DNA from: Azolla caroliniana
Taxonomy: Eukaryota; Polypodiophyta
NCBI GenBank assembly: GCA_043228905.1
Contig: JBHGNT010000010.1
Coordinates: forward strand, 14,508,001 to 14,572,000
DNA: 64,000 nucleotides
Direction of reading: 5' to 3'
This document shows positions 20,441 to 32,600 of the stretch, in pieces. The notes under the pieces are model-generated. The model saw only the letters and a program-made list of their open reading frames with translations. It made no database searches and was not told where the DNA came from. Position 1 is the first letter of the stretch, and every line of letters begins with the position of its first letter. A program made the position numbers and the translations under genes.

Positions 20441-22448
20441 TGCTAATTTTATACATATTTTTTGGCTTCATGAGTTTATTGGAAAAAATTTGCAATGTGT
20501 GTTGCAGGGCTGAAACTAGAAAATTTGAAGTGAGTTAATTATAGGCGTGGAAATGGGCTGTGTATTAACTGACCATAGAGTATTCTTAAGATTCAAACTT
20601 GATCATTGGACCAAGGAAAAGGTGATAACCAAAAGAGCATGTACCACTGTTATGCAACATGAGAAAAACTAGGAGGGATAATATCTTCCTGGCTTCAGGC
20701 ATTTGGTCTACTTTCTTACTTGGTCATAACCACTCTTTGTTTAATCCTTGAAATATTAAAAATCTTACGTTTGACCTCTTTATGATATGATCAGATTTGG
20801 CTCAGTTTTTTGCTATTTGGTTCGGTTTCTGGTATTTGTTTGTCGGTGTTAGTGCTTACAAAAGGCTTGGTCACTTTCTCCCCCTTATGTAGTTGGATAC
20901 TACGACAATAACTATGAAATAGTAAAAGACTTTGTTCTTTTTAGCAATAGTCAATGTAGTATTGATGGAGGTGTCAAGTTGCTATTTTTCATCATCAATC
21001 ACTAATTTTTCAAAATGTATTTGGACTTACGCAACTATACTTGAGATAGAGCACTCAAACTAGCAAGTTAGTTCATTGTTTAGGGGTTGTGGCGTCTTGA
21101 ACGAAAAATAATGTCTTCAAGGTGATTTACATATGACCATTGGATATAGGGCTAATTGCGACTATACTTGTCAAATCCAACCCTGTAAATCCACAATTAT
21201 AATGTGGTGTCTTTTTGAGTTCCCATTAGAAATTTGAAACCTACTTTAGGATTGTTGATAATCTAGGGCAAATGGAAGTGTGATTGGTTTCTTTTTAATA
21301 TGCAAGCTAAGCATGGTTTTGGTTGCTTTTCAAATTTTTTATTATTCTTTGATTCTTTTACATGTGTGGTTGATGGGTAATGAATGGTGATGAATGGGGT
21401 TTGGAAGAGTCATAAAGTACAAAGCATGGGCCATCTATATTACCTCTCGAAAATGACGAAATTTTGAGGCTTTACAAAAATCAAATTCCCTTGGTCATCT
21501 TATCATGAAGTTCCCCATAATTTAACGTAAGAGAGAACATTATTATATAAGAAGGCAATTGTATTATGATACAGAAAATAATCAATCCTAATTGTTCAAT
21601 TCTCTTGATGAACTCTTGGAAGGTCAAGTTTGGTGGAAATGTCACTTCTTTAATGACATTATGAGTTATCCCTTGTTTCATATTGTAATAGAATCGTTTA
21701 TAGTTTTTATGTTTTTTATTGTAACTTGAAGCCCAAGGGAGATCATTTGATTTCCTTTGATATGAATTGTGTAAAACCAAACATGTTTTTTAATTGGGAT
21801 AGATTCAACTTGTTTTACTCCTTTGTAAATATATATACATATATATAGAATGGCCATATTCTTGCAATAATCATTTAGTCGCAAACAAATTTTTTTACTA
21901 CAATAATGTTGAAAGTTATTACATGGGTTAGGAACATTAGAATTTCTAGTCTAGCTAATGCCACAAATGTCTATGGAATGGTGGCCAAGTTATCACCTAA
22001 TCTAGTAACTTTCAAATTTGGAACATTAAAGTGCCACTTGGGTAGATGAAGGTTTGGTATTACTCATTAATTTCCAACATGTTTTTTGCAAAAAGAGGTA
22101 TTCTTTGTTTTCAATTATAGATCAGAAGTGTCAAAAACAATCCATTTTGCAATGGTGTTTCATTTGCTTTAGAAGAGCTTTTCTATGGGTGTTTGGTAAA
22201 TAATAAAGGTGTAGAAATATAAGTAAAAAAACAAATTCAAATAGTTTGTAGTTGTCAATGTGAGTGATGATAACATATCAAATGGATGTCAAAACACATA
22301 CACAACTATTGCTTATATCTATTGGAATCTCTCTTTTGGTAAACTATATGAGCATGTATGAACATGCCATACATTAACCAAATTTGAGAATAATGCAAAT
22401 ATATTCTTATGGGCATTCTTTGTGTAACTACGTATAATTGTTAAGTAT
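20441..22448. other. Two kilobases of AT-rich DNA without a gene
   Basis: I find no frame with recognisable domain, no tRNA and no LTR ends. A TATATACATATATATAG simple stretch is at 21829-21850. Short similar phrases (ATGACCATTGGATATAGG near 21130 and TGACCATTAGATATAGG near 19950) hint at an old dispersed repeat. Confidence 0.3.
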
Positions 22449-22817
22449 TGTTGAGAGACAAGCTCAACATGAGCTGAATGGCTAAATGCCGGTTGGCTGG
22501 ATTGGCTGAAGAAGCCGTCAACCGGGTCAGCCGAGAGAGGTTGACGGAGCCATTAGGGCCGAACATAGTATTAGGAATATTATGTTCAATTATTCAAGTA
22601 CTTGTCAGTACTTGTGTCAACCCATTGTTAGGGCTGGTATAAAAAGTGCTCTATGAACTTATTTGTATGTAGAGAGTATTATTTTGTAGTAGAAGTTTTT
22701 TGTTGTTTGCTCAACTTTGTCTCTGTCTCTACATTCTCTGTGTTTACCTAAATATCTGTAGGCATTGAGCTCAACCGGTTGTGTCTGTGTACTAGCTTCC
22801 GCACACTATTCTTTTCA
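22449..22817 (+). repeat. Copia E 5' LTR
   Basis: 369 bp, starting TGTTGAGAGACAAGC and ending CTTTTCA. GTATAAAAAGTGCTC near 22636 is a TATA-like box, placed as in the LTRs of C and F. A primer site follows at once. Confidence 0.8.
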
Positions 22818-22829
22818 TGGTATTAGAGC
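22818..22829 (+). promoter_or_regulatory. Primer-binding site, copia E
   Basis: TGGTATTAGAGC directly follows the LTR and matches the initiator-tRNA-Met type site TGGTATCAGAGC with one C-to-T change. Confidence 0.8.
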
Positions 22830-22917
22830 GTGTGGGTTGAGAATCCTCTGCAGCTGACAAAGCGAACAAGACACAGAGACAGGCAACTTTCGTCCTCCGA
22901 AAAGTACATACAGGAAC

Positions 22918-23540
22918 ATGGATAGAGGTATAGGCAACTCACTTTCGACTGAGAAGCTCAACAGAAGCAACAACGCATCTTGGTCGTACAAGATGCACTA
23001 GTACTTGCTCGGATGCGGGTACTGGAGCTATGTCGAAGGAGCAAACAAAGTACCACTAGAGCTGACACACAGAGACTTCCTTGCCTGGGAACAAGCAACA
23101 AGTTGAGTCTTGTATTACTTGGCCTCGTGTGTTCATGACTAGATGCTTGGGTACATTGGATATGTGAAGTTGCCGAAGGATGCTTGGGGGAACCTGAAGA
23201 GGGTCTTCACCGCCGGCACCACAACCCATAAGTTGTAGCTAAGGTAAGAGCTCAACAACGTTTGATAAGGAGGTATGTTGGTCACTGACTACACCACAAT
23301 GATCAAAGAGATCTATGATGCACTCGCCTCCATTAGTGTGACGGTGGATGAAGATGAGATGATGCAAATCTGCCTTGGGGGTTAGCTCAGAAATACGGGA
23401 TGATTTAAATGGCAATCTGCATGAGAGAGAAACCTTTGTCTTTTTTCGACTTGTAGTCGATGCTCCTTGTAGAGGAGAACCACATAGTGCATCAACAAGC
23501 ACGCACGCCGACAACAAGATGCTATACACGGAGTTGGATT
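22918..23540 (+). pseudogene. Copia E gag (decayed, truncated)
   Basis: The ATG at 22918 starts MDRGIGNSLSTEKLNRSNNA, then SWSYKMH, TAG, YLLGCGYWSYVEGA. Copia F has the same order, with CAG where E has TAG. Another CAG-to-TAG lies at the HDQML position near 23143. The UBN2-type gag continues to ITVDEDEMMQICLGG-like text near 23340-23380. The element ends about 23540, where Gypsy-2's LTR begins; protease and pol are absent. Confidence 0.75.
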
Positions 23541-24156
23541 TATTAGGGCTGAACATAATAGCCTGATGTAACAACTTCCCCCTCTCCTTGAGCTATAAAA
23601 GGAGGGAGAGAAGTTTGGGAATCGAGGGACCTTTTGGGAGAACGAAGTGTTGCCGGTTTGAGTTCCGAGCTCTGTTGTTCCCTCTATTTTATGTTCTGTG
23701 CTATTTTCGGGAAGAAGGTGGAGTCCTCTGCTCGTGTAGGAAGCCTGTGAGCTCCAGACCAGAGGCCCGTCGTTATGTGTGTGTGTGCGTGTGAAGAGCT
23801 CGAAGCTCTGCTACTGTCCGCGACCGGTTGTACTCCCTCGGTGTTCTCTATTAATCACTAATTTACTGAGTCTCTGTGTGTGTTGTGCATTCCCGTGTCC
23901 TTATCTCTGTTTTGTTTCCGTTTGTGCGTGTATCTGAGTACACGAGCCCATGAGCTCTTCGCCATTATCCGACAACCAATTCGGAACAGTAATCGATTCT
24001 GAGCCCGCACGCTCACTGTTCGGCATCCCGACATCGATCCGGGTAGATACGTGTCCAAAATCTGTTCCGGACAACCTTCTTCTCACACCGGGTCCTCGGT
24101 CAGAGACCTTGGTGGTCTCGCCTCGTTCCAACAAAAGCCCGTGGATATCCGTGACA
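23541..24156 (+). repeat. Gypsy-2 5' LTR (start uncertain)
   Basis: It ends GTGACA at 24156, four bases before a primer site. It contains the TATA box CTATAAAAGG (23593), and downstream text GAACGAAGTGTTGCCGG matches GGACGAAGTGCTGTCGG in the Gypsy-3 LTR (54732). The left limit is unclear: TGTAACAACTTCC at 23567 could be the true start or the LTR could be 5'-truncated. Confidence 0.65.
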
Positions 24157-24160
24157 TATA

Positions 24161-24179
24161 TGGTGAACCCAACGTGAAC
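24161..24179 (+). promoter_or_regulatory. Primer-binding site, Gypsy-2
   Basis: TGGTGAACCCAACGTGAAC differs from the Gypsy-3 site by one base and has the same 4-base spacer from the LTR end. Confidence 0.75.
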
Positions 24180-24202
24180 AGGGGTGGCAATGGAGTTTGA
24201 AA

Positions 24203-25993
24203 ATGAGGGGAAGTGAACTCGTTGAAGCAATGGTGGTGGCTGTCAACCGCCTGGTTAACGCTCATGAGAGCACCAATGGCCTCGACAAGGCCGTGAAAAC
24301 AGTAGTCGGCACGACAGGCCGATTCAATGGGAAGGACATCATGAACTACCTAGAGGGCTTCAAGGCTGAGATGCTGATGAGAGATGTCCCGGATGATAGA
24401 CGTTTGTCCACATTTTCCCGAGTAGTTATGTCGAGCAACCACGCAAAGGTGCTCGAGATACAGATTGATTGCAGATGTTGGCCGGAGTTCGAGGAAGGCT
24501 CCTTGAAAGATACGGTTTCGATGACTCGCTCCGGTTATTGAAGAGGGAGTTGATGGAGTGGGTCGATAGGCCTAGAAAGGGAAGGAACACATCAACACTC
24601 CTCCAGGAGTTTGAAAGATGATCGCACGACTCTCGACGCTGGACCGGACCATGCTCGACATGAGCAAGGTCCTATTGTTTATCAAGTCGGTCGATCCACT
24701 TGACCGAGAAAAGGTAGGTCTCCTATTGGAGATTGATGAAGGGCTCACGACCGATTGGGCCGTGGTAACAAGGGTTTGTAGCCGTTTCGACAAACGACGA
24801 GAATGGAACGATTCAGGGTCGTCGACGACCGGTCCAGGTGCCGGGAAGAAGCCGAAGGAACCGATTCAAGCGCAGACAGAAGAGACAAGACGGTGGCTCG
24901 AGTCGGATTCGGCTCCGGCCAACGTAGTTATTGGAGAGGCCGAGAGCGTAACCTTAGAGGAGCTAACGAAGATGGTTCAAGACCTCAAGATTGCCCAGGC
25001 TTGGAGGGAAGGTGGCGGCCAATCACGCAATCAACGCTCATTGATTGACCAGAGGTGCATGTGGTGCAACGACATCGGCCATATGCGGAGAGACTCCTCG
25101 ACTTCGCAGTACAACGTGGTGTACTTGTGGAACAGACAGGTGCATGAGAGCGAGACACGAAGGCCCCTCCACCTGAACATTGACAGGGGTGGTATGAAGA
25201 ATGAGATCCGGAGCGGTCAGAAGAAAAATGACAGAGGCCTTGTTGGCTCACAGGAGAAGACTAAGTTCTCGAGTTTCCGATTGCGCTTGGAAATCGAAAA
25301 GATGACTGACCTACGAAAGGTCCTCGAGTAGCGGATCCTTGACAGTTGAGTGGAACTCATGTTGCGGGAGGTGCTCGGGATAGCGAAGGAGTTTCACGAT
25401 GACATTGTTGATCTAGTGAAGAGGAAGAGGCGTCAACCGAGGCAGAGGCGGAAAGGCTGGTTGAGGTGAGGAAGACGTTGATCGATGAAGTGGCGGTAGA
25501 AGATGAATATGCTAAAAGCCACTACATGAAGCTGCACTAGGCGAGTGCTGCCACGGAGACGCCGGTTCGGATCAACGATGTTAAGGAGCCGGTGGTGGCA
25601 TTGATCGACCACGGCTTAGGGATAAATCTGATGTCGATGGATTTCTAGAAGAAGGGCCGGTGGCTGATCAACATGAACCACGAGTGGAAGATACGCGCGG
25701 CTACCCGAACCACAGAGGCGCTACACGGAGCGTGCCCAAATGTCTGAGTGAAGGTCGGGGATGTTGAGATCGACCAACACTTCTTCGTGCAAGAGACATC
25801 CTCCCATCCGATGATTCTCAGCGAACCTTACATTATGGAGGCTCGGATGGAGACCAAAGTGCTGGACAACGGTTCGACGTACGTGCACATAAAAAGCCAG
25901 GACGGCCGGCACTCCGTTCAGTTCTTGACGGTTCGACTGAATCACGAGAGGAATCAGGATTCTCTCGGCGGTGAAGCCCGAGAGGATTTTTAG
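24203..25993 (+). pseudogene. Gypsy-2 gag and protease (decayed)
   Basis: The ATG at 24203 opens MRGSELVEAMVVAVNRLV, matching Gypsy-3 MRGSDLAEALALAVDRIV. Frameshifts or stops occur near 24540, 24618, 25330 and 25450-25750. The knuckle reads CMWCNDIGHMRRD then Ser, so the last Cys is lost. In the protease, DHGLG replaces DHGSE near 25608. The end DNGSTYVHIKSQDGRHSVQF through EAREDF and TAG (25991-25993) matches both relatives. Structural and protease functions are lost. Confidence 0.8.
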
Positions 25994-26215
25994 AGAGGGC
26001 TATCAAGGCGTGGAGTCATGATAGTCCGGACATCTGGAAGAAAGCCCACACCTATACACTATTAAGTAGGAAGTTTTGGTTTTCTGGAAATGGAGGGAGT
26101 ACAACAATCGACATCGATGGCTGGGAGAAGAAGCAAGTCGAAACACTTTTTAAGGCGTGTAGAGCCTTGTACCCCGAAGACTCGATAGACGGAGCCGTGG
26201 AAGTGTGTTGAGCGA
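25990..26215 (+). pseudogene. Gypsy-2 pol start, open in the -1 frame
   Basis: Starting one base back at TTA-GAG, 75 codons are open up to the insertion of copia F at 26216. The text LERAIKAWSHDSPD...SRKFWFSGNGG...PEDSIDGAVE aligns with Gypsy-3 LERVVKAWGHDSPH...SRKFCFFDNGG...PSDEINGAVE. Openness in this frame, in an otherwise broken copy, supports it as true pol sequence. RT is missing because of the copia insertion or a deletion. Confidence 0.7.
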
Positions 26216-26576
26216 ACAAGCTCAACTGGATCCAGATCGGCTGAATAAGCCAGGGCCGGATCGTATCCGGATCGGAGAGCGGGATCAGATTGTAACTGGT
26301 AAGCCGTAAGAGGCCTACGAATCTAGCCTAGTACGTAGGCATATTTTTGGGAGTCAATAATTTTGTTAGTCCTTTTAAGGACTTGTATAAAAGTGCTCAT
26401 TGAGCACACTGTATATACAGAGCATTATTATTCTGAATTGAGTTTATGCTATTTTGCTCTCTCTGTCTCTCTTGTGTACCGTGTATTCTTAAGCTTCCAT
26501 TAAACCTTCATTTCTGTTTCACTGTTGTTATCCGACTGAGCCGGTTTATCTAAGCTTCCGCATATTAACTTTTACA
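26216..26576 (+). repeat. Copia F 5' LTR
   Basis: 361 bp from TGTTGAGCGAACAAGC to TTTTACA, followed by the primer site TGGTATCAAAGC (26577-26588). A GTATAAAAGTGC box lies near 26386. It interrupts Gypsy-2 pol. Confidence 0.85.
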
Positions 26577-26675
26577 TGGTATCAAAGCGCGAGGGTTGAG
26601 AATCTCTGATGCCGACAACTACTCGAATAAGACAAACCCTAATCACTGGTAAAGAACACAAGATAGGAGGAAGAT

Positions 26676-27600
26676 ATGGACAGAAGCATGGCGCGTGCGC
26701 TTTCAACAGAAAAGCTCCACCGGAGAAACTATGCGTCTTGGTCGTATAAAATGCATCAGTACCTATTGGGGCATGGATACTAGAGCTATGTGGATGGAGT
26801 GAATGTAGTAGCGCCAGATTCGGCACACAAGGACTTCCCGGTATAGAAGCAAGGAGCAAGTAGAGTGTTGTACTGACTCTTGTCCTGTGTGCACGACCAG
26901 ATGCTCGACTACATCAAGGATGCAAAAATGCCGAAAGAGGCCTGGGAAAATCTCTAGAAGTTGCAGCTCCGGCAGCTCAAAAGTATCTAACAACGGGACA
27001 TGTCCATCACCGACTACACCACCAAGATCAAGGAGATCTGCGACGTGCTTGGGTCCATCAACATGATGGTGAACGAGGACGAGATGGTTCATATCTACCT
27101 CGGTGGTCTAGCACACCGGTACGGGCCAATTTGCACCCTGGAGAAGCCACCGTCCTTCTTCGATTTGCAATCGATGCTCATGGTCAAAGAAAATCACGCG
27201 AGTGGGTGAAGGACCACTAAATCGGACAACTGGATGCTATACATGGAGGCAGATCGGCCCCGTGGGCGTGGGGGACAAGGTGGGTCAGCACGCAATGCAA
27301 GCGTTCATCAAGAGTAGAATTGAAGGCACAAAGATAGTGCCGACCGTAGTTCTGGACCCTCCACGAGAAGGGGGAGTCAAAGAGGTGCCGGAAACCGGCA
27401 CTAAAAGACTGGAATAGAATGCTAGTATTGTGGTAAGAAGGGCCACCGGGAAAGCGAGTGCTAGAAGAGGCACCGATTCGGATAAATCCCGATCCAGCAA
27501 GGCTGGACAAGGGAACCGACAAAACTCGCACTACATAGAAGGATCTTGTAAAAGTGAATATGTGTCATGGACACACCACCCGCGGACTATGACGGAGCAT
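26676..27600 (+). pseudogene. Copia F gag (decayed, truncated)
   Basis: The ATG at 26676 starts MDRSMARALSTEKLHRRNYA, then SWSYKMHQYLLGHGY. Next come QMLDYIKDAKMPKEAWENL, a SITDYTTKIKEICDVLGSIN block near 27003, IYLGGLAHRYGP and a PPSFFDLQSMLMVKE block near 27150. A degraded CCHC knuckle (C, TAG, YCGKKGHRESEC) is near 27420-27465. Stops include TAG at 26781, 26847 and 26957. Coding sense ends by about 27600, so protease and pol are missing. Its closest copy here is E. Confidence 0.75.
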
Positions 27601-27806
27601 AGATGACGAGGCTAAGAATGTGGAATAGGAAGTGACAAGTCTAGGAACTCTTGAAGTTGTGCAAGATGAGACTATAAACTTAGGAAGCTATGGAGAGTGT
27701 GAAGACAAAGATGAAGATCAAGGAGACAAGATTAGGCGAAACGAGAATACTGTATTGATGTGTCAATCATTGGTGTTGAATATTGTGAGTCAAAGTACAT
27801 GCATTA

Positions 27807-27910
27807 GAATATTCAAGAGAATATTCTTGATTCGTCTAGAACCTTCTCGTTCGAGAACTTTCTAAAAACTCCTAGAACTTGAAATAGATAATCTACTGAG
27901 ATATATATAA
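27807..27910 (+). promoter_or_regulatory. Heat-shock-element cluster with TATA box
   Basis: Alternating GAA and TTC blocks run from 27807 to 27862. They include GAAtaTTC twice, GAAccTTC and the perfect trimer TTCgaGAActTTC (27850-27862). TATATATAA lies at 27902-27910, 40 bp downstream. This is the layout of plant heat-shock promoters. No matching open gene follows; a tandem array and copia G come next, so the promoter is either orphaned or fortuitous. Confidence 0.5.
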
Positions 27911-27930
27911 CATCAACATGTATTTGGATG

Positions 27931-27990
27931 TATTGGTTAGAACATAACACTTGATTATGACACAAGTGGTCAAGAGTTCAAATCTTGACA
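27931..27990 (+). other. tRNA-like sequence
   Basis: TTGGTTAGAACATAACAC...GTGGTCAAGAGTTCAAATCTTGACA has a D-arm end, a CATAA/TTATG anticodon-like stem with a 7-base loop, and a T-arm with AGTTCAAATC. There is no acceptor 5' half. A relative is at 53441-53505 on the minus strand. Likely a SINE or tRNA-derived fragment, not a functional tRNA. Confidence 0.45.
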
Positions 27991-27998
27991 TGATTGTT

Positions 27999-28215
27999 GT
28001 CATGTTCGTGACATTATCCTCCCCTTTGCGGCCGTCTTTTTAGAAGCATGGTGTCATGTTCGTGACATTATCCTCCCCTTTGCGGCCGCCTTTTCGGAAG
28101 CATGGTGTCATGTTGGTGACATTATCCTCCCCTTTGCAGCCGCCTTTTCGGAAGTATGGTGTCATGTCCGTGACATTATCCTCCCCTTTGCGACCGCCTT
28201 TTTGGAAGCAATGGT
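27999..28215. repeat. 54-bp minisatellite, about four copies
   Basis: The word GTGACATTATCCTCCCCTTT starts at 28008, 28062, 28116 and 28170, an exact 54-base period. Units differ at one to three positions. Each contains a GCGGCCG-type CG-rich core. Confidence 0.9.
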
Positions 28216-28278
28216 GTAGAGGTGAGCTGAAAGAGAAAACCGGAGTAGGTTGAGGAGTGAGTGATCACGAGCAGTCTT

Positions 28279-28371
28279 CACTGGAGACTGGAACATCAAT
28301 AGACGTGGGCAACCATGTATGGTCCTCATCGGGAACTAGAACACCAACGGGCGTGAGCAACCATGTACGGT
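28279..28371 (+). repeat. 48-bp repeat pair next to the copia G LTR
   Basis: Two units of the form GGGAACTAGAACACCAACGG...GTGAGCAACCATGTACGG lie at 28281-28322 and 28329-28370. Their reverse complement matches the long array at 53966-54517. The array ends two bases before the LTR start at 28373. Confidence 0.75.
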
Positions 28372-28372
28372 T

Positions 28373-28824
28373 TGTTAGGAAACAAATCCCTCCGGATGGG
28401 AAGTGAGAAGAACCGTGTTGATGAGCACGGAAGGCTAAACTTGTAAATAGTCAAAATGTTACAAGTACTTAGGGAAATCATGTTAGATAAGTGTGTGTAG
28501 TATTGTAAAGTTACTGTTGTCGAGGTCGTGGCCTCTGAAACAGTGAGAGTGAACAAGTGTGAGTGGAAGTGAGTGAGCTCCATAGCCGCCTGTTGGCAAA
28601 GCAAGATCTGGAGGTCGTTGCCTCTGAGATCTCTAATTGTATTCCTTTCTCTCATAGTGTTCTGTTTCAGAGTTTGTGGACTCCACGTGGTTTTTTCCCA
28701 GTTCGGGTTTCCACGTTAAAATCTGTGTCATTCTTAGTTTTTGTATTCTGTTTTTCCTTTCCATTAGATTGACCATTATTCCGCACACGTACAACCGGTT
28801 GTGGCCGGCAACGATTTTAACTTA
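28373..28824 (+). repeat. Copia G 5' LTR
   Basis: 452 bp, TGTTAGGAAACAAATCCC to ...TTTTAACTTA. It matches the H LTR at both ends but lacks the roughly 280-bp CCGG-rich repeat block found in H. The end TTA replaces the usual TCA. Confidence 0.8.
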
Positions 28825-28827
28825 AAT

Positions 28828-28839
28828 TGGTATTAGAGC
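28828..28839 (+). promoter_or_regulatory. Primer-binding site, copia G
   Basis: TGGTATTAGAGC is three bases after the LTR end; H has TGGTATCAGAGC at the same place. Confidence 0.8.
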
Positions 28840-28855
28840 GAAGCGACACAAAAAA

Positions 28856-29686
28856 ATGGACGATTCGTTGGGAGGCATGTTGAAGCTCAAAGGCTGCAAC
28901 TATTCGGTGTGGAAGTTGAAGATGAGGGACATGCTCGTGGTTAAAGATCTTTGGTTGCCGGTTCAGTTCGGGGACAAGAGTTCGGACAAAATCGATGCCA
29001 CGATATGGGAGGTGATGCACATGACGACAACGGCGTACCTACGGTGCTTCATCGACATGAGTCTATACAACAACTTCAATGAAGAGAGCAAGGCTCATGA
29101 GCTCTGGGAGAAGATCGACATTATGTTTCAGAGCAAAAATGTTGGTAATCAGGTTTCGGTATTTCGGAAGCTAGTAAGACTCCGATACCAAGATGGCTCC
29201 AGCATGGCGGAGCACATGAATGCCTTCCAGGGGTTGATACACCAGGCAACATCATTAGAAGAACCTCTCGCCGATGAGGTACTAGCACTACTCTTGCTCG
29301 GTTCTCTCCTAGATAGCTGGGAGACGTTGGTTGTCACTTTGGGAAACGCCGGGCCGGAAGGGAAACGGTTATCCCTAGCAAGAGTGAAGTCGAGCTTGCT
29401 GGATGAGGAGGCGCAACGGAAAGATAAGGATACGAGCTCCGACTCCAAAGTGCTCCTTACCGAATCGGAACGCGGAAGACAAAGGAACCGTAGTCCCCAG
29501 AACTGGGAAAAGTCGGGGACACGGTCAAAGTCAAGGGGGAGGCCTACTTGTTTCTATTGTGGCAAGCCAGGGCACTTCTAGAAGAACTGTCCGCACTTCC
29601 GAAAAGCCAAGGAAACCGATAGTACCGATTCGAAGCCGACACGGGACAGGAACGGTAAAGACCGGAGGGGGCCGGACCGAAAGGGA
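28856..29686 (+). pseudogene. Copia G gag with zinc knuckle
   Basis: The ATG at 28856 opens MDDSLGGMLKLKGCNYSVWK. The UBN2-type capsid region (HELWEKIDIMFQ, MAEHMNAFQGLIHQATSL) is intact. A CCHC knuckle starts CFYCGKPGHF near 29550, then TAG at 29579-29581 where H has CAG. Everything before that stop is one open frame of 241 codons. Packages element RNA. Confidence 0.85.
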
Positions 29687-32600
29687 ATGACGACAATCGT
29701 GGCAAGTGAGGAAGAGTTGATGCTCATCATCGAGGAGAGTGAGTTGAACCTTGCTAGCGACGAGACTACGTGGGTTGTCGATTCCGGAGCGTCGTTCCAC
29801 CTTACCCCCGACCGGAAATGCTTCTCATCCTACACAGCCGGTGATCACGGCTGTGTCCGGATGGGGAATGAAGGTACATACCGAATTGTCAGCATAGGAG
29901 ATGTGTGGTTGACAACACCAACCGGATGCACGCAGCTGCTAAAGGATGTCCGACACGTTCCGGAGGTTCTATTGAACCTGATATCAGCCGGTCGGCTAGA
30001 TGATGAAGGCTACACGGGTAGCATCCGGAACAGAGTCATGAAATTCAGCAAAGGGAACCTGATAGTGGCTCAGGCCTGGAAGGTCAACACGTTCTACCTG
30101 ATGAATGCCCAGTTATGCCCGGAAGAAGTGAACATGGCTTCCGACACTGCCGGTGAGTTGTGGCACAAGAGACTGTGTCACATGAGCGTGAAGGGGATGA
30201 AGAGGCTTGCCGATGACAACCTCATTCCAGTGAAGAATGTGCATCTTGAGAGGTGCACCGACTGGCTAGCCGGTAAACAAAACCGGACCTCCTTCCGATC
30301 GAGGCCACCGATGAGACGTAATGTACCACTGGAGCTGGTACATACTGATGTGTGTCATGTGGACACGAAGTCACATGCCGGATCGCAGTACTTCATGACG
30401 TTCATAGATGACCACAGCCGGAAGCTGTGGGCCACACCGTTGAAGACGAAGGATCAAGTGCTATCCGTCTTCAAAGAGCTCCATGCGAGAGTGGAAAGAG
30501 AAACCGGCCGGAAGCCGAAGGCGGTTTGAGCAGATAACGGAGGAGAATACTGGGGGTAGTTCAAGGAGTACTGTCGCTCGATGGGAATCTGGCTCGAATT
30601 TACCGTGCCGAAGATGCCGGAACTAAACGGGCTGGCCGAGAGGATGAATCAGACCATAATGGAGAGGGTTCGGAGTATGCTGGCACATCCAAAATTACCC
30701 AAGAAGTTTTGGGTTGAGGCACTGTCGACTGCGACATATGTGATAAACAGATCAACCTTAGTACCCTTGGACGGAGACACGCCACAGAGAGTCTGGACTG
30801 GTAAGGAAGTGTCCTACCGGCATCTGATGGTATTCGGGTGTCTTGCGTACGTGCATGTAGCTAAGGACAGGAGAGGAAAGCTAGATCCGAAGAACCGGCC
30901 ATGCATATTCCTCGGTTACGGAGATGATGAGTTCGGCTACCGAGTATGGGACCTAGTCGACTAGAAAGTATTCCGGAGTCGAGATATTATCTTCATGGAG
31001 GACAAGACGCTCGCCGACTGGGAGTCGGAGAAGAAGATAATGAACTCCGAGTCGACCAGTAAGGAAAAATTTCGATTTGATGGAATGCAGTTCCAACCGG
31101 CAAGAGACCGGTTAGCACTCGATGAACCGGCCGGTGACGGCGAGGAGACAAAACCGGCTGATTAAGAAGGAATAGGTGAAACCGAAACCAGACAAGACCC
31201 TGAATCAGATTCGGATGAAGAGCAAAACCTCGAATCGGATTCGGGTGAAGAGCAAATGGAGGAGCCGGTTACCGAAGCCCAAGGACGTAGATATCCTCTC
31301 AGAGAGAGAAGGCCCCCCTGGAGACTTCCGGATCCAGAGCACGTGTTGCTAACCGATGAGGGGGAGCTAGAAAGCTTCGAGGAAGCTAAAAGTAACGCCC
31401 ATAGCCGCAAATGGTTAAGTGCCATGTAGGATGAGATGAATTCCCTGCATGAGAACCATATGTACGAGTTGGTGGAGTTGGCGAAGGGAAAGCGGGCACT
31501 CCGAAACAAGTGGGTGTACAAGTTGAAACCGGGAGATGCCGGAAACCCCCCGAGATACAAAGCCAGGATCGTGGTGAAGGGGTTCCAGCAGAAGAAGGGC
31601 GTGGACTTTGATGAGATATTTGCCCCAGTAGTAGAGATGACTTCCATCGGGACGGTGCTGAGTATAGCAGCAAGCATGGACCTCGAGGTAGAGCAGTTGG
31701 GCGTGAAGACAACATTCCTTCACGGTGACCTCGAAGAGGAGATCTACATGCAGCAACCGGAAGGATTCGTGGAGAAAGGGAAGGAGCACCTGGTTTGCCG
31801 GTTGAAGAAGAGCCTGTACGGACTGAAGCAGGCTCCCCGACAATGGTACCGGAAGTTGGACTCCTTCATGACTGACCAAGGGTATCACAAAACGTAAACC
31901 GATCACTGTGTGTTTGTGAAGAAGTTCGAAGGAGGTGACTTCCTGATACTCCTTCTATACGTGGACGACATGTTGATCGTCGAACGGGACCAAGCCAAAA
32001 TACGGATGTTGAAGAAGGCTCTCAACCGAACTTTCTAAGGAAAAGATTTGGGCCCGGCAAGACAGATACTGGGGATGCACATCATCCGGGACCGGTCAAA
32101 GAAGCAATTGTGGTTGTCACAGGAGAAATACGTGACAAAGGTGCTTGAGCGGTTCAACATGTTATAAGCGAAACCGGTCAGATCGACACTCCCGGCAAAC
32201 TGTAGATTATCCGGTAAGCAAAGCCCGAAGACGAAAGCAAAGAAAGTGGATATGATGAAGGTGCCATATGCGTCTATCGTCGGGAGCTTAATGTACGCAA
32301 TGGTGTGTACTCGACCGGATATTGGATACGTAGTCGGAATGGTTAGCCGGCTTATGAGCAATCCCGGCAAGGAGCAGTGGAACGCGGTCCAATGGATACT
32401 CTGGTACTTGAAAGGCACTTCAAATATGTGTCTCCGATTTGACTCTGGTAAACCTCAACTTGATGGTTTTACTGATTCGGATATGTCGTCTGATGTGGAT
32501 ACCAGCCGGTCTACATCCGGGTATGTAATGACATATGCAGGGGGAGTTGTTTTGTGGCAATCGAGGCTGCAGAAGATGGTTGCGTTGTCAAGCACGGAGG

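Noticed and set aside
27999-28253. Open frame of 65 codons across the 54-bp array
   Set aside because: The period is a multiple of three, so one frame stays open by arithmetic; no start context or homologue.
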